A stretch of DNA of 31,551 bases, taken from positions 1 to 31,551 of the forward strand of contig JBQMRN010000013.1 in NCBI GenBank assembly GCA_052171895.1. Reading direction: 5' to 3'. The stretch comes from Arsenophonus sp052171895. Lineage in GTDB: Bacteria; Pseudomonadota; Gammaproteobacteria; Enterobacterales; Enterobacteriaceae. Positions 1 through 9,958 of this stretch are shown here, piece after piece. The notes below the pieces were generated by a model. It made no database searches, had not been told where the DNA came from, and saw only the letters and a list, made by a program, of their open reading frames with translations. The position numbers and the translations under genes are program-made. Positions within the stretch are counted from its first letter, which is position 1; the number at the start of each line of letters is the position of its first letter.

Positions 1-1300
1 GATCAATCTGGTATATCGATATCGCTCCTATCTCATTAAAATAAAACTCCTGTAGTAGCATGGTTAAGTTTATAGTAAGCCAAAAGGTGATAATTTTGCT
101 ATATAGCGCTCTTTAAATGTAGAAAAGAAAAACTTCCCTTTCTGCATCGAAAGAATTTAAAAATTAAAAAATAAAAATTAATTGTTAAATTTAAAAATGA
201 GGTATTAACCAACCCAGATCGAGCTGTTATCTGCGTCCAGCCTTTTTTGCATGAATGGCAGCAATATTATTGGTAGCGGAAATCGAGACCTCATGTTTTA
301 TCGCAATACAAATCAATTTCGTTGCCATTGTGTGACAGGCTTCCTGTGACACACTTTTATAAGTTATAAGTAACTAAAAATCCTTTATTATTTGTTTATT
401 CTATTGGTTGAGCCTTACACTTTTCTAGAACAATGATGATATCACCGCCACACACATTGGCTATTCATTATCATTTAATTTCTCGCCGTTAATGGTCATA
501 TTGGCGAGTACGCCGCTAAACTGCACTAGTGTGCCTCTCATTTTGTACCATTTCTAAATAGATATTCACCCTATGTCTTTAGCATCCAGCGTGTGATTGC
601 CTCAGTAATGCTTCTACGTTAACAATTTCATCATTAATGGTGATTTTGTTAAGCATACCGAAACCGCATCAACAGCAAGTACAATAGCAACCGCTATAAT
701 GGGCTAGCACACACTCATGATTTTTAAATTTAAAATCACCGCTAAAGTGTTGATTTCTTCATATTTTCTCTTTTGTATGTTGATCAAATGTGATTGAATT
801 ATTTTCCATTGCTTACTCAATTTGATTGCCATCGTATTTAAATCGCCGCTGGCTAATAAACAGCAGTAAGATATAACCGAACACAAATTAAGAAGCAGAC
901 AGAGCGCGCTTAACCAGATCGTTTTTTCTTGATCTATTTAATGGTGATACAAAAACCAACGATCAGCATAACCATCAAAGTTGTTTTCTGCAGCTGCGGC
1001 TTCAGTTAACAACATCATTTGATTGACAGAATCACATGAAAGAAAGTGGTAGCCACTCCTTTTTAAAGCCAGCTAAAGATATTCACCTTACCGCATATAA
1101 TGGAGCGTTTTATCAATACGTCTTTCTAACAACGGGCTTGCGGTTTCGCCAAACATATTAACCGGCAGACTGCATTACCGGAACATTGACAAGCAGTAAT
1201 GTGTTGAGACTATATTCAGCAAAAACCTCTGTACGGCACGATACACTGACCACCGCAGCAGACTATCGGCGATTTTTCGATTAACCCAATACTCCATTAA
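1..1300. other. Decayed DNA, no identifiable gene
   Basis: No reading frame longer than about 60 codons is credible here. On the minus strand short peptide-like runs survive between stops and shifts, for example GTLVQFSGVLANMTINGEK (read from about 545 back to 490) and VSQEACHTMATKLICIAIKH (about 355 back to 295). They look like pieces of one or more former minus-strand genes, but I cannot assign a family. They read in the same direction as the membrane-protein remnant at 1324-1860 and could belong to the same former operon. Confidence 0.35.
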
Positions 1301-1323
1301 CCATGCCATCAATCCGAACAGTG

Positions 1324-1860
1324 CTAGTAGCAAAACATCAATAAACACTTAAAATTAACAACAAATTCAGAAAGGCCGATTAACAACCTGAGTGACCACT
1401 TCCATTTATAACGCGGCACCACTCTTGCCAGCTTATCGATAAATTTCTTACACACCATATGCATCATCAGCACTATAATTATGATAGCCAACAGGAATAA
1501 GGCTAGCACAATGATGTGCTGAACAGAGGCGAAGACCTTCGTTTTCTTTCCATCCACAATCATCTTGGTAGACCACGACGCAAGACATTGGAAAGATTGC
1601 AGAATGAAAAGGTGCTTGAGTCAATCAGAGTGGCTTCCTGAACGAATACCCATTCTAGCAATACCTTTTCAAAGGCCCATTGCCAATTCATCCAGTGCAG
1701 AGAAGCAATCGCTCTATAACACGGTGTAGATGGGATGATGTTTGTGGCAAAAATTAGTAACAAGGTTGCGCATATATTAATAAAGGGTTACTGCAACGAT
1801 TTGTTGTTATCCGGCAAAAAAGCCAGCATGTTCTAGAAGGTAATGCTGTCTTTAACTAAA
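1324..1860 (-). pseudogene. Remnant of an unrecognised inner-membrane protein
   Basis: The best-preserved stretch (1563 back to 1324) encodes a strongly hydrophobic segment (IIVLALFLLAIIIIVLMMHM) followed by a basic region (CKKFIDKLARVV, PRYKWKWSLRLL) and a second hydrophobic segment. Upstream on the same strand, after a frame change near 1560, a further run has a hydrophobic patch (ATLLLIFATNII) and then VLLEWVFVQEATLIDSSTF. The hydrophobic-basic-hydrophobic pattern indicates a polytopic membrane protein. The style resembles large membrane subunits of conjugation or pilus systems, but I see no diagnostic motif, so that is only a guess. Several frame changes and stops make it non-functional. 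Confidence 0.4.
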
Positions 1861-2052
1861 CGGATTTTTGATAAATTAATCTTAATGTTGAGTCAATGCG
1901 AGGTTTGACGGCAATAACGGTTGACGTTAATGATGGTAACATTTTTCTATCGTATTGCGACGGATACACTTAAAAACGTATCAACTGGCCCTATACTATA
2001 TATGTAAAAATAAACCTGAGTATTAATCAATGACGTATTAAAGGAGGATACT

Positions 2053-2124
2053 ATGCCTATCGTTCTTTCTCTCTTATCCCTGCATTTAGCAATCATCTGC
2101 TGTCTGACCGTTTTACCCAGATAA
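2053..2124 (+). CDS. Possible 23-residue hydrophobic peptide behind a strong Shine-Dalgarno
   Basis: A near-perfect ribosome-binding site (AAGGAGG, 2041-2047) lies five bases before an ATG. The frame reads MPIVLSLLSLHLAIICCLTV and stops after LPR. The peptide is hydrophobic and leader-like. It may be the preserved 5' end of a former secreted or membrane protein whose remainder has decayed (the downstream text contains runs such as QLTISGKPKPKIEE near 2280), or a chance survivor. The RBS is the only firm signal. Confidence 0.2.
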   Translation: MPIVLSLLSLHLAIICCLTVLPR

Positions 2125-3150
2125 ATAATCTTCTTTAGTCGTTTGAGAGGTAAAAACCTGATGACTAATACGCACGCCCATTTATAATCTGCTGAAAAGA
2201 TAAAAATATTATGAAATGATACTGAGCATATCTGCTATACCCAGGATGAACTCAATATTTCTATGTTTAATAAGCAGTTAACCATTAGTGGTAAACCAAA
2301 GCCAAAGATTGAAGAAACGGATACTATCTAATAAAAAGACGGCATTAAATAGTTGCATCGAGGTATTAAAAAAGTGAGTTTTCTTTAAGTTTTTTAGCCT
2401 TGAGCACCGGATAACGATCCAGCAGGCGTCTGGATAAAGGATTATTAACCCTGCAATTTACCTACGATATTCCTGAACAGGGAAACAGCAGAAGATCGCC
2501 ATTGGTGTTTAGAATCAATTAGGCAGCACGCTTGACACACAATGCAAATTAAACGTAGCGCCCATTTTATGGCGCTTTAACTTTCTAATGGCAACAATCT
2601 ATAACTATATTCATCAATCTAGTAAATGAAATGCGTGGCTACCAGGTCAATTTCTCCAGCATGGATATAGTGCAATACGTACTGATTACTGGTATGTCAC
2701 CCAGTATTCGATGTCAGTAAGTTTTTACTGCCTCCTTGCTTTTAGTCCGGTACAGTTCAAAAAATTGACCATCAGAGCAAATCATTTCTATCACCACAAT
2801 GTATCCCAAAATCCAGTGATAGCAGTATTCGCAATCTTTAAATAGCGAATAAACACTTCTTTAGAATGATAATAGTCTTCTATCAGATTGTGATCGTCTT
2901 CTGCCTCAAGCTGCTCGGCTACCCGCTTGATAAAGGAGCTTTACAGTGCAAGCATAAACGATGTGTAGCAACCGCATTGCCTTATCAGCCAAATCAACAA
3001 TTGAGGATGATCATCCTCCAGTTTCTGGGATACCCCTTTAATTTCCAGCTGATCAATAGTAATTTAGCCAGTTATTAGCATGAAACGTTCTCATCAGAAG
3101 ATGCCCCAGCTCATTCCTGTTTCAATGGCGGTCAATGCAAATTCTCAATC
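2125..3150. other. Decayed DNA, scattered peptide-like runs
   Basis: No gene is identified. A plus-strand run around 2225-2320 reads TQDELNISMFNKQ then LTISGKPKPKIEETDTI, separated by stops. Minus-strand frames across 2400-3150 also give short runs. The open frame at 2866-3078 has no RBS and no family signature, and appears to be chance. Confidence 0.3.
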
Positions 3151-3159
3151 GTGTATTTC

Positions 3160-4045
3160 ACTATTTTAAAATTACCAAGGATCATAACATAAGGCATAGG
3201 CCATCGATAACAGCCACACGCGTTTAATTTCTTCGGTGTTTTTCTTGTCACCAATAATTGGCATCTAAATCGCTCCATAAATATGGCCTTTGGATGAATC
3301 TTCAATGGTTAACACTAGTCGTATAGGTAACTTGTTGATATATAGCAACACAGCGCAAGATAGGTGGCGGCGATGCGTGTATTGTGGTGGATTTTCCTGA
3401 GCTGGTTATTGTTGGTGAGGATAAAATCCTCCCCCATTCTGGACGGCGCAACAGGTATTTTAGTATCCGAATTTAATCAAGAAAAAGCTCAATAATTCAA
3501 AATTTTGTGTGTGTACCGCCATCGCCGTTCATCCTTAATCAGGCCTATAACTAGATATAATCCCCCCCCAGAATGGAATAGATATGTGCATAACGTGCAA
3601 AAATATCTAAAACGGCTTTAAAAATCATTCAGCACAATATGGCTATCCTGATTGATGATTGGGTAAAACTGCTTCTTGGTAACGCGTCACACATCGACAA
3701 AATAATGGTAGATACCAGCGCATTCCTTCCTCCTTCTCAATGCAGTCCAGACATGCAGTTCACCTTGAACACCCGTGCTTCAAAATAGCAAAATTTACAG
3801 TCAATATCCCCCCCTTCACCAGATGCTAAAATTCACCTCAAACGCTTATACTTTAATTAGCCTTGCAAAAAAAGGTTACGATCGTAAAAAAAAACTGCTT
3901 CATGGCCGTTAGAGCTTGTTTTATAGCCAAAAATCTTTTCGTTAAAAATTCCAACACCCTCGCCGAAGTATTTGGTTGAGGCGTCTCCCGTAAGAGCGCA
4001 GCTATGAGGAACGAACAGCAAAACGAGGAATCGTAAGATCATCAA
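3160..4045 (-). pseudogene. Remnant of an unrecognised gene beginning with a lipoprotein-like signal
   Basis: The 5' end at 4045 encodes MMILRFLVLLFVPHSCALTG, a hydrophobic signal ending in a Ser-Cys lipobox-like site, followed by DASTKYFGEGVGIFNEKIFG and an in-frame stop after 62 codons (3857). Peptide-like text continues on this strand through frame changes, notably LPIRLVLTIEDSSKGHIYG and KNTEEIKRVWLLSMAYALC (about 3330 back to 3190). This suggests a much longer envelope protein of perhaps 300 residues. I cannot name the family. C8 and C7 runs at 3562-3569 and 3808-3814 lie inside it and may mark frame-changing slippage. A lipoprotein near plasmid replication functions would suit a transfer or pilus cluster, which is inference. 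Confidence 0.4.
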
Positions 4046-4147
4046 ATGTTAATTGAGATATGTTCACACTAATGTATAAGACTGGCACCGAAAATTTTAT
4101 CAGGAAAGACTAAAATCTGCCATTTTCTTGGTTTTTGAGAAGTGAAA

Positions 4148-4405
4148 TTATCCACACGCTTAATGGAGTAAAATTTAGTTAAAAGATTAGTTATATATAA
4201 CTTAAATAAGTTAAATATATTTTATAAACATATGAAAACAATATTTTTACGACTTACTAGCTTTTTAAAAGCTGATGGTTAGTTTTTAACAGATGATTCA
4301 AAAGTTTTTAAAAGTCGAATGATTTTACTTTATCCACATATTAGAGGGGTATTTTTCTTTTTTAGTTTAAAAATGGGGATATCTTCTTAGTTTTTAAAAA
4401 CCTAA
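4148..4405 (+). other. Worn iteron-type replication origin (ori1)
   Basis: Two perfect DnaA boxes (TTATCCACA) lie at 4148-4156 and 4330-4338. Degenerate copies of a repeat related to GTTTTTAAAWGTCGAT start near 4260, 4282 and 4304 (22-base spacing, two helical turns), with weaker ones at 4365 and 4390. The stretch at about 4170-4225 (AGTTAAAAGATTAGTTAT and the following TA-rich text) closely matches 31250-31300 in the second origin. A repA remnant starts about 350 bases downstream, the usual arrangement for iteron plasmids. Only the iteron at 4304-4319 still resembles the consensus well, so I infer this origin is inactive. Confidence 0.7.
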
Positions 4406-4754
4406 TACCGAAACGGCTAAATGTTACAGCACCTAACCGTTCTCTGACCAATAGACATAGATTAAATAGGATTGAGGCTATTACAGATCACACAAGTAAT
4501 CAGAGAGTAAGTAACTTAAAAACATTACGATATCCCATTAAACATGAAGTGGAATTTTTATTACTGATGAAGTAGAATTTTTAAGTTTTAGAGATGAAAT
4601 TGTTAACATGGAACTTTCATTTTCCCATGAAAGTTGGAGATTCTAAGGTTAAAGAATATAAAAATAGCAATGTAACTTTTTTATTCTTTGTTCTGCATCT
4701 CTAATTAGATTAGCAATAATTTTTATAAAAATATATGAATAATATATACCATAT

Positions 4755-5393
4755 TAAAATTATAGAAGGCGATGAATAGTAATGAAGAAATAAGCTAAAT
4801 TTTCATTTTATAGCATATGATTTTTATCACGATAAATATAGATAAAAGTGTTAAATCATACAATGATTTAAGAAAGGCATTAGCTCGTTTTACAGGGATA
4901 GAATTGAAACAAATATCATATACTCTTATGATTCTAAGAAAACAAAAGATTTTAGACTGATTGATAAGTGTGTTTTTTTTAGAAGAAAAAATAAGTTTAA
5001 TATCTGGATGATAGAGGTAACGCTATCTGACTGGCTGTATCAAGCATTCCATAAAAAGAAAATGCTAAAAATTAGTCAAGACTATTTCTGTATCAGGAAA
5101 GCAATAGAGAGGCGTATTTATTAGATACCATGTAAGCATTGTAGTAATCAGGATGATTTTGCGATAGCTCTTGAAAAACTGCACTTTAAAAACGGTGGAG
5201 TTGTGTACCGTACCGCTTTGTTGAAAATGTTTAAATTTAATATTAAACAACTAGCTAAAGCGAATGACTTGCCAGATTACAGTATTCATTACGATGCGAA
5301 AGCTGATATGGTAATTTTAATAACCGTAATCTAATGCCTAGTAGGAATGAAAAAGCAAAAACTCGAAAAGGTAAATTGGAAGTTTATAAATGA
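4755..5393 (+). pseudogene. repA: repA pseudogene, plasmid replication initiator (RPA-type)
   Basis: The product would have bound the iterons just upstream and opened the origin. Reading across frames gives motifs typical of RPA-type RepA initiators: SYNDLRKALARFTG (about 4855), RLIDKCVFFRR, then VTLSDWLYQAFHKKKMLKIS, QDYFCIRKAIERRIY, and near the end LAKANDLPDYSIHYDAKADM. These fit the family pattern of a winged-helix domain with a 'TLSDWL...' strand, an 'ERRIYEL...KHC' helix and a 'LPDY' C-terminal block. Lesions include an in-frame TAG at 5122-5124 where the family normally has Glu, frame changes near 4890-4940, and loss of any clear start. The final frame runs to a TGA at 5391-5393. Neighbours are the worn origin upstream and a small hydrophobic ORF downstream. 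Confidence 0.75.
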
Positions 5394-5511
5394 AAAAAAT
5401 TCATTGTCAGCCAATCGAAGTGGAAAATAAAAATAATATTTATTAATTCCAGCATGGGGAAGAGCAGAGAGAAGCTATAAGAAAAGCCGGCTATCAATCA
5501 AAGTAGAATCA

Positions 5512-5775
5512 GTGTTTAGCCAGTTCCTTAAAAATTTTTTCAAGAGTATTCTATGGATTTTGTTTTTAATTTGGCTTATTGTTGCTAGTATCTTAAATAT
5601 ACTAACAGCTATTTTACTCGCGCTATTCCATGGAATTAAAGAGATGATATTTTTAGTGAAGGGAGTTTCCTTCTCTTTTATCTCCGTTTTGAAAAATATT
5701 TTATTGCGACTAATAACTATAGTATTTCAATTATTACAGCTGTTTTTATTATTGCTTTATTTGGAGAGATGTTAA
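5512..5775 (+). CDS. Small very hydrophobic protein, 87 codons, possibly intact
   Basis: The frame opens with a GTG at 5512 and runs 87 codons uninterrupted. Almost the whole product is hydrophobic: a segment around residues 14-38 (WILFLIWLIVASILNIL), an amphipathic stretch (FHGIKEMIFLVKG), and a second segment around residues 60-85 (LLRLITIVFQLLQLFLLLLY). Two or three membrane helices are likely. I see no convincing Shine-Dalgarno, and the open frame continues upstream without a stop to about 5503, so it could be the tail of a longer decayed gene. The family is unrecognised. Its position right after repA is the only context. Its length without a stop, amid heavily stopped DNA, is the reason to list it. 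Confidence 0.35.
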   Translation: MFSQFLKNFFKSILWILFLIWLIVASILNILTAILLALFHGIKEMIFLVKGVSFSFISVLKNILLRLITIVFQLLQLFLLLLYLERC

Positions 5776-6194
5776 TAAGTTATTCTAAATAATGTGATAT
5801 CTTTTCATCGACTACTCGGTATTTTGGATAAATAGGTTAATTTGAATAAATAGGTTAAAATTAAGGATAATGAAACACAGACAGGTTGGGAATGATGGGT
5901 AATGTCGTATCTTTCTACATCAGTTAGATTATGCGTGTTTTTGTATGCGAGCCTTACCAAGGTTAGGCAAACCCACCATAAAACACAAGACCACCAGGGA
6001 TAAGCGTAATCATTACAAATATGAATATTTATAGCTCTCTTTTACCAGCCTCTACACGGAATTTTTGAAGACATGAGAAAGTTTATCAGTTTTAGAATAT
6101 CAAGTGATAATTATAACAAAGTTAAAAGGTGTGATTGTGATAATGAAATTAAGTGATAAAATGCCTACCGTTTTTATTTGCTTGCAAATGAAAT
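5776..6194. other. Gap with no gene seen
   Basis: There are no credible frames, RNA genes or strong hairpins. A short plus-strand run near 6075-6180 (RKFISFRISSDNYNKVKR, then a degraded continuation) may be the eroded 5' part of the remnant that follows. Confidence 0.3.
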
Positions 6195-6600
6195 TTGCTT
6201 TCAAAAGATGACAGAAGTCGATATTCTTTTTCAGGAAAAGAATTGATATTATCAAATATGAACAAAATTTATTTATCCAATAAGATGCTTAATCAGTTAA
6301 TTCTAGAAGCTAATTGCTGGCCACTGGTTACAGTGGCTAAAGAAATCATATTTATGTTAAATCTTTCCATAACTATAGAGCCTCTTATTCTGGATGAGAA
6401 ACTGAAAAAATTATGCCTGGCAAGAAATTCCGTTAATATAACTGTTCTCTAATCTGGCCACACGATTATTCCTCAACGTCAGTATCATGATGCAAAAGAA
6501 ACTGAATTGTTGGAAGCTCTGAAAAACTCAATAAGGAAGTTAAAGCGAAGCCGTGAGAAAATCCGTGAAAAATTGACTTATCCTGTCCTAAATATATAGG
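6195..6600 (+). pseudogene. Remnant of an unrecognised plasmid gene
   Basis: An open stretch of about 85 codons (6195-6452) reads MLNQLILEANCWPLVTVAKE, then PLILDEKLKKLCLARNSVNI, and stops. After a shift the same gene seems to continue as PQRQYHDAKETELLEALKNS and RKLKRSREKIREKLTYP, ending in a stop near 6596. The charged helical C-terminus suggests a soluble or DNA-associated protein. I do not recognise the family. It lies just upstream of the topoisomerase III ghost in the same direction. A further unassigned run (WTTEEQARWRPYNFKMRNGS, about 6690-6755) lies between them. Confidence 0.4.
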
Positions 6601-6959
6601 TAGTGTAAAAATCCGTATATATAAAAATGATAAGGTAATTTATGTCAAAAAGAATAGGTAAAACTCGGATGAGGGATATAAAGTACGGAAAATTACGTGG
6701 ACAACAGAGGAACAGGCAAGATGGAGACCTTATAACTTTAAAATGCGAAACGGTTCTGTGAAATATGAAAAACATCCAAAGCCGTATGTTCTGCAGCAAA
6801 GGGGGGCTACCACAATGACTTGTGAGGTAATGGTAAAATCACAAGTCTCGCAGGGTTAAAAATGAAATAAACTATATGCACGAGAAGGAAAATTACTTTA
6901 CGTGATAACAATTGGGTGGAATAGCACATTGCTGACCGTGTAAATAGAGAAAAGAAGCC

Positions 6960-7855
6960 TATGAATGCTTATCTATGATTAGAATAAAAAAGAGTATACT
7001 CATAACAGCTCACCTAATGCAATCACACAACATTATCTGGTGCAGTTCATACCAAACAAGTCTTATCTGGAAACCCAGATTGTTGTTAAGGTTGACGGTA
7101 AAATCTTTAATACACAGGCAAAAAACAATTGATGCCTGGTTAGCGCCTTTCTTAAATCTAAAGTGTCTGGTAGGCCTGATTTATGCCAGTGATTAGGAAT
7201 ATGCTGGAACAGCATGTTTGACGTACTAACTAAAAGAGAGGCATTAGACACCGAGAAATTGGTCGTTGTGACGCGCAGTGAAGTCTGCATGAGAAGAAAA
7301 GCACCCCGCCAACCCGTTGTTCACAAAAACAATGCTACTTGGATGGGGTAGCACTAGTGCTAGTATTGGATTTTGTTGAAAATGTACACATTAAGCAATT
7401 ACTGAAAGAAAAGGATAAAGACAAAAAGGATGAGCACGTGATGGGTATTTAGGAACACAAGCAGCAACACGTTTAGACAACACGTTTAATATATGCTTGA
7501 AAAACTGAAAACAGCCAGTTTATGCGCGAAGAAAAGGGAAGTTGATCCGCATCTGAAATTAACTTGGAATTTTTCTGTGCCCTGACAAAGTCAGCAATAT
7601 TGCCAGATATGACCGCGCTCTGGTCAGTACAACAAAGCGATATCGAGCAGGATAGTATAAAAAGCGTTAATGAATTTATTAATACAGTTATCAACGCTCT
7701 GCGCCAGGCAACACATCAATATAGTTAGTGTTAGCAAAATCAAAGATTTTATCAGCAAAAAAAATAGCCAAGCCTCTTTTTCTGCAATATTGATTTTACA
7801 TAATAAAACCATCTGGAAAGTAAGATGTTGCTTTAACAACAACGATAAATAATGC
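6960..7855 (+). pseudogene. topB: DNA topoisomerase III pseudogene, C-terminal half
   Basis: Type IA topoisomerase III relaxes and decatenates DNA, and is commonly carried by plasmids. The ghost preserves, in order: HYLVQFIPNKSYLETQIVV (about 7035-7085) and VDGKIFNTQAK, matching the 'RYLAQFYP...V...G..F.A.GK' region; ENVHIKQLLKEKDKDK (about 7378-7425), matching 'ENVHKYI.DP.LK..LKEKDG'; a 'GIGTQATR'-like site split by shifts near 7443-7475; and LPDMTALWSVQQSDIEQ (about 7600-7650), matching the conserved 'PDMTALWE.QQ..IE.G' block before the C-terminal domain. Lesions include stops near 7122, 7194 and 7452 and several indels. The N-terminal toprim region and catalytic Tyr are not recognisable upstream. 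The 3' end near 7855 is approximate. Confidence 0.7.
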
Positions 7856-8092
7856 AACACAAAAATAAAATAAAATCCCTATTTCAGTTCAGACGTTACT
7901 AGACTAAAGAAACGGTGGGGAAATAGCTGAATACATAACCGAAAGACTAAATGGCAATGAATACCTTTATTTCAATCTGCTACAGATCACAGTCTGGTAA
8001 AATTGACCATGAATCAGCTTTACGACAAAATTCCTGCCGAAGTCTGGCAGTACATTAACTAACAGATAAGTAAAATGAATGATAAATGAAGT

Positions 8093-8335
8093 TATGGTGA
8101 ATATGTGGCGTTCTCAGCAACAGCCATCCCCGTTCTCTCTATCCGTGTTTTTGCGCGGGAAATAGATTTTGAGTTGCTTAAAGAGCTGCATGAAAGCTCG
8201 ATGCAGCCATTGAAGAGCAAGCTGGCCGATGTAGAAAAATAAGCAGTAGTACTTGTAGAAAGAGAGGAATAAATGACTGTTCTAACCATGAGTGAAAACG
8301 AATTATATGATTATACTATTATGATTACGCTATAA
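8093..8335 (+). pseudogene. Remnant of one or two unrecognised small plasmid genes
   Basis: An open stretch at 8093-8242 reads YGEYVAFSATAIPVLSIRVF, then AREIDFELLKELHESSMQPL and KSKLADVEK, followed by a stop. This well-formed protein text has a C-terminal amphipathic helix. A second short frame at 8273-8335 starts with ATG (MTVLTMSENELYDYTIMITL) behind a GAGAGGAA ribosome-binding site. I recognise neither family. They lie in the same direction as topB and parM and may have been part of the plasmid backbone operon. Confidence 0.35.
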
Positions 8336-8489
8336 GGCTTTTAGCTAAAAAACAGTATTATCGGATAGATTTACTCGCCTAGTCCATAAAATTGACAAAA
8401 ATAAGCATAAGTTGACATGGTGGTTGTGCGACGGTTAAGCGACAGCAGGCAGGCAGAGTATCTTACTAACAGACGATTAATTACTAACC

Positions 8490-8760
8490 TTACAGGTAAA
8501 TACTTAAAAAACTTTAGAGATAAACGAGAATAAAGCAAAAATCAGACAAAAGGCTTTCTGGCAGAATTGATTGAACAAAAATATAGCGAATGGGAAGAGT
8601 CCCCACACCCACCCGGCATAGACTGGTACTAGATGGATTAAAGAAGGAAGAATAAAAAATTTTATGATACTCTGCTATCAGAGCAAAAAGAGAAAGCAAA
8701 GCGCAGATCCGCTACTTCAGTACAACGGGTTTTCTATAGAGATAATATTAAAAGCATTTA
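8490..8760 (+). pseudogene. Remnant of an unrecognised gene directly upstream of parM
   Basis: Plus-strand text reads KAKIRQKAFLAELIEQKYSE (about 8533-8590), then WEESPHPPGIDW, a stop at TAG 8630-8632, and after shifts FYDTLLSEQKEKAKRRSATS and VQRVFYRD (to about 8745). Part of it recurs in worn form at about 25725-25850 (ELIEQK, then the QKEKAK-like text), just upstream of the second parM ghost. It was therefore part of the duplicated partition neighbourhood. The family is unrecognised. Confidence 0.4.
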
Positions 8761-8832
8761 GCTGACCTTTAAAAACATATCTAAAATAGAATATAACAAA
8801 CAAATCATACCACAAAAGATAAAAGATAAAAT

Positions 8833-8957
8833 ACACCTAATAAAAACAAAAATAAAAAACACACCGATAAAAGGTGTGAAAAATAAAAATAAATAATTTT
8901 ATTATTGAAAATTACACTAATATAGATATAATAATAAAAAACAACACCATGATAAGG
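8833..8957 (+). promoter_or_regulatory. parC: Candidate parC centromere/operator
   Basis: In R1-type systems ParR binds repeats upstream of parM that serve both as centromere and operator. Here ACACC half-sites followed by an ATAA-rich tail lie at 8833 (ACACCTAATAAAA), 8861 (ACACCGATAAAA) and 8944 (ACACCATGATAA), 28 and 83 bases apart. The middle one forms a perfect hairpin with GGTGTG (8860-8865 with 8873-8878). The worn second partition region keeps the pattern: ACACCTTAT at 25961 pairs with ATAAGGTGT at 25996-26004. Conservation of the inverted ACACC/GGTGT sites in both copies is the main support. Function is inference. Confidence 0.5.
8905..8932 (+). promoter_or_regulatory. parM promoter
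   Basis: TTGAAA (8905-8910) and TATAAT (8927-8932) are separated by 16 bases, a good sigma-70 promoter 34 bases before the parM ATG. It lies between ACACC half-sites, so ParR binding could repress it. In the ghost copy the TATAAT is kept (about 26053-26061) but the -35 is not recognisable. Confidence 0.65.
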
Positions 8958-8965
8958 GATGATTA

Positions 8966-9958
8966 ATGCTAAAAGTTTTTTGTGATGATGGTTCTACTGC
9001 TATCAAGCTGTGCTGGAAAGATGAAGTCGATCGGGAGCTAAAAACACTGGTAAGTCAAAACACCTTCAGCGAAGGGTGGAAACCTGGCGGATTCGCTTTT
9101 GATCCAATCTATAACTATGAAGTGGACGGACTAAAATACAGCTTTTCTAAAGCATCAGCAGATGTAATACCTACCACGAATATTGATTTTCAATACCGCA
9201 CAGAAAATCTACTTTCAGTACACCATGCACTCCAAATATCTAGCCTTACACCACAGGAGATCGAACTTTGGGTAACATTGCCAATCAGTGAGTACTACAG
9301 CAACGACGCACAGGAAAATACGGTCAATATCCAACGTAAAATCAGGAATCTCCAGCGACCGATTACCCTAAACAAAGGAGAGGTTTTTACCTTTGGAAAA
9401 ATTAGAGTATACCCTGAATCAGTTCCCGCTGTGGTATCAGCACTACAAATGGATAATATTCATTCATTAGAGCAATCCTTAGTTGTCGATCTAGGGGGAA
9501 CTACGCTTGACTGTGGAGTGATAGAAGGTCAGTTTGACAGCATCGCAAAAATTTCAGGCGAGGCCGGAACAGGTGTAAGTCTAGTCATCAAGCACGTACA
9601 GGACGCGCTGTTAAAAGCAGATACACCCAGTAATTACTACGTGGCAGATACTATTATCAGGGCAATAATGGCCGGAAATGATGATGATATCATGCCACTT
9701 ATCAATAATGTTAAACACTTAGGCGCCGTAAAAAAAGCATTTGAAATATCCCGGAATAGACTAATAGAAAAAGTTATCCAACATATTGAACAAAATTATC
9801 GTGGATTCCATCGTATATATTTAACAGGTGGAGGGGCTGAGTACCTTTATCCAGCATTTAAAATACACTGGAGCACGCTCAAAAACAAAGTAAAAAAGTT
9901 AGATACACCACAGTTTGCTCTTGTTAAGGCACTTGCTGAAATGAGTAAACAGCAATGA
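8966..9958 (+). CDS. parM: ParM/StbA actin-like plasmid segregation ATPase, intact
   Basis: ParM polymerises with ATP into filaments that push plasmid copies apart; ParR bound at parC caps the filament ends. The 330-residue product is close to the family's usual length (about 320). Actin-fold motifs are present: phosphate-1 loop DDGSTAIKL (residues 7-15), the family block VTLPISEYY (103-111), phosphate-2 VVDLGGTTLD (173-182), and the adenosine motif YLTGGGAEYLYP (285-296). The text also tracks R1 ParM at TTNIDFQY (70-77) and VHHALQ (85-90). The ATG at 8966 has an AAGGGA ribosome-binding site at 8954-8959 and a good promoter upstream. It overlaps parR by ATGA, indicating translational coupling. 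Its uninterrupted frame contrasts sharply with everything around it. A second, ruined copy lies at 25961-26494. Confidence 0.93.
   Translation: MLKVFCDDGSTAIKLCWKDEVDRELKTLVSQNTFSEGWKPGGFAFDPIYNYEVDGLKYSFSKASADVIPTTNIDFQYRTENLLSVHHALQISSLTPQEIELWVTLPISEYYSNDAQENTVNIQRKIRNLQRPITLNKGEVFTFGKIRVYPESVPAVVSALQMDNIHSLEQSLVVDLGGTTLDCGVIEGQFDSIAKISGEAGTGVSLVIKHVQDALLKADTPSNYYVADTIIRAIMAGNDDDIMPLINNVKHLGAVKKAFEISRNRLIEKVIQHIEQNYRGFHRIYLTGGGAEYLYPAFKIHWSTLKNKVKKLDTPQFALVKALAEMSKQQ

Noticed and set aside
7063..7860. Several minus-strand frames of 73-78 codons
   Set aside because: They are antisense to the topoisomerase III ghost, whose plus-strand text matches the family in order.
8860..8895. CACACC/GGTGTG hairpin that, on the minus strand, is followed by a T-run like an intrinsic terminator
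   Set aside because: There is no minus-strand gene to terminate, and the sites recur upstream of the second parM, so a partition/operator role fits better.
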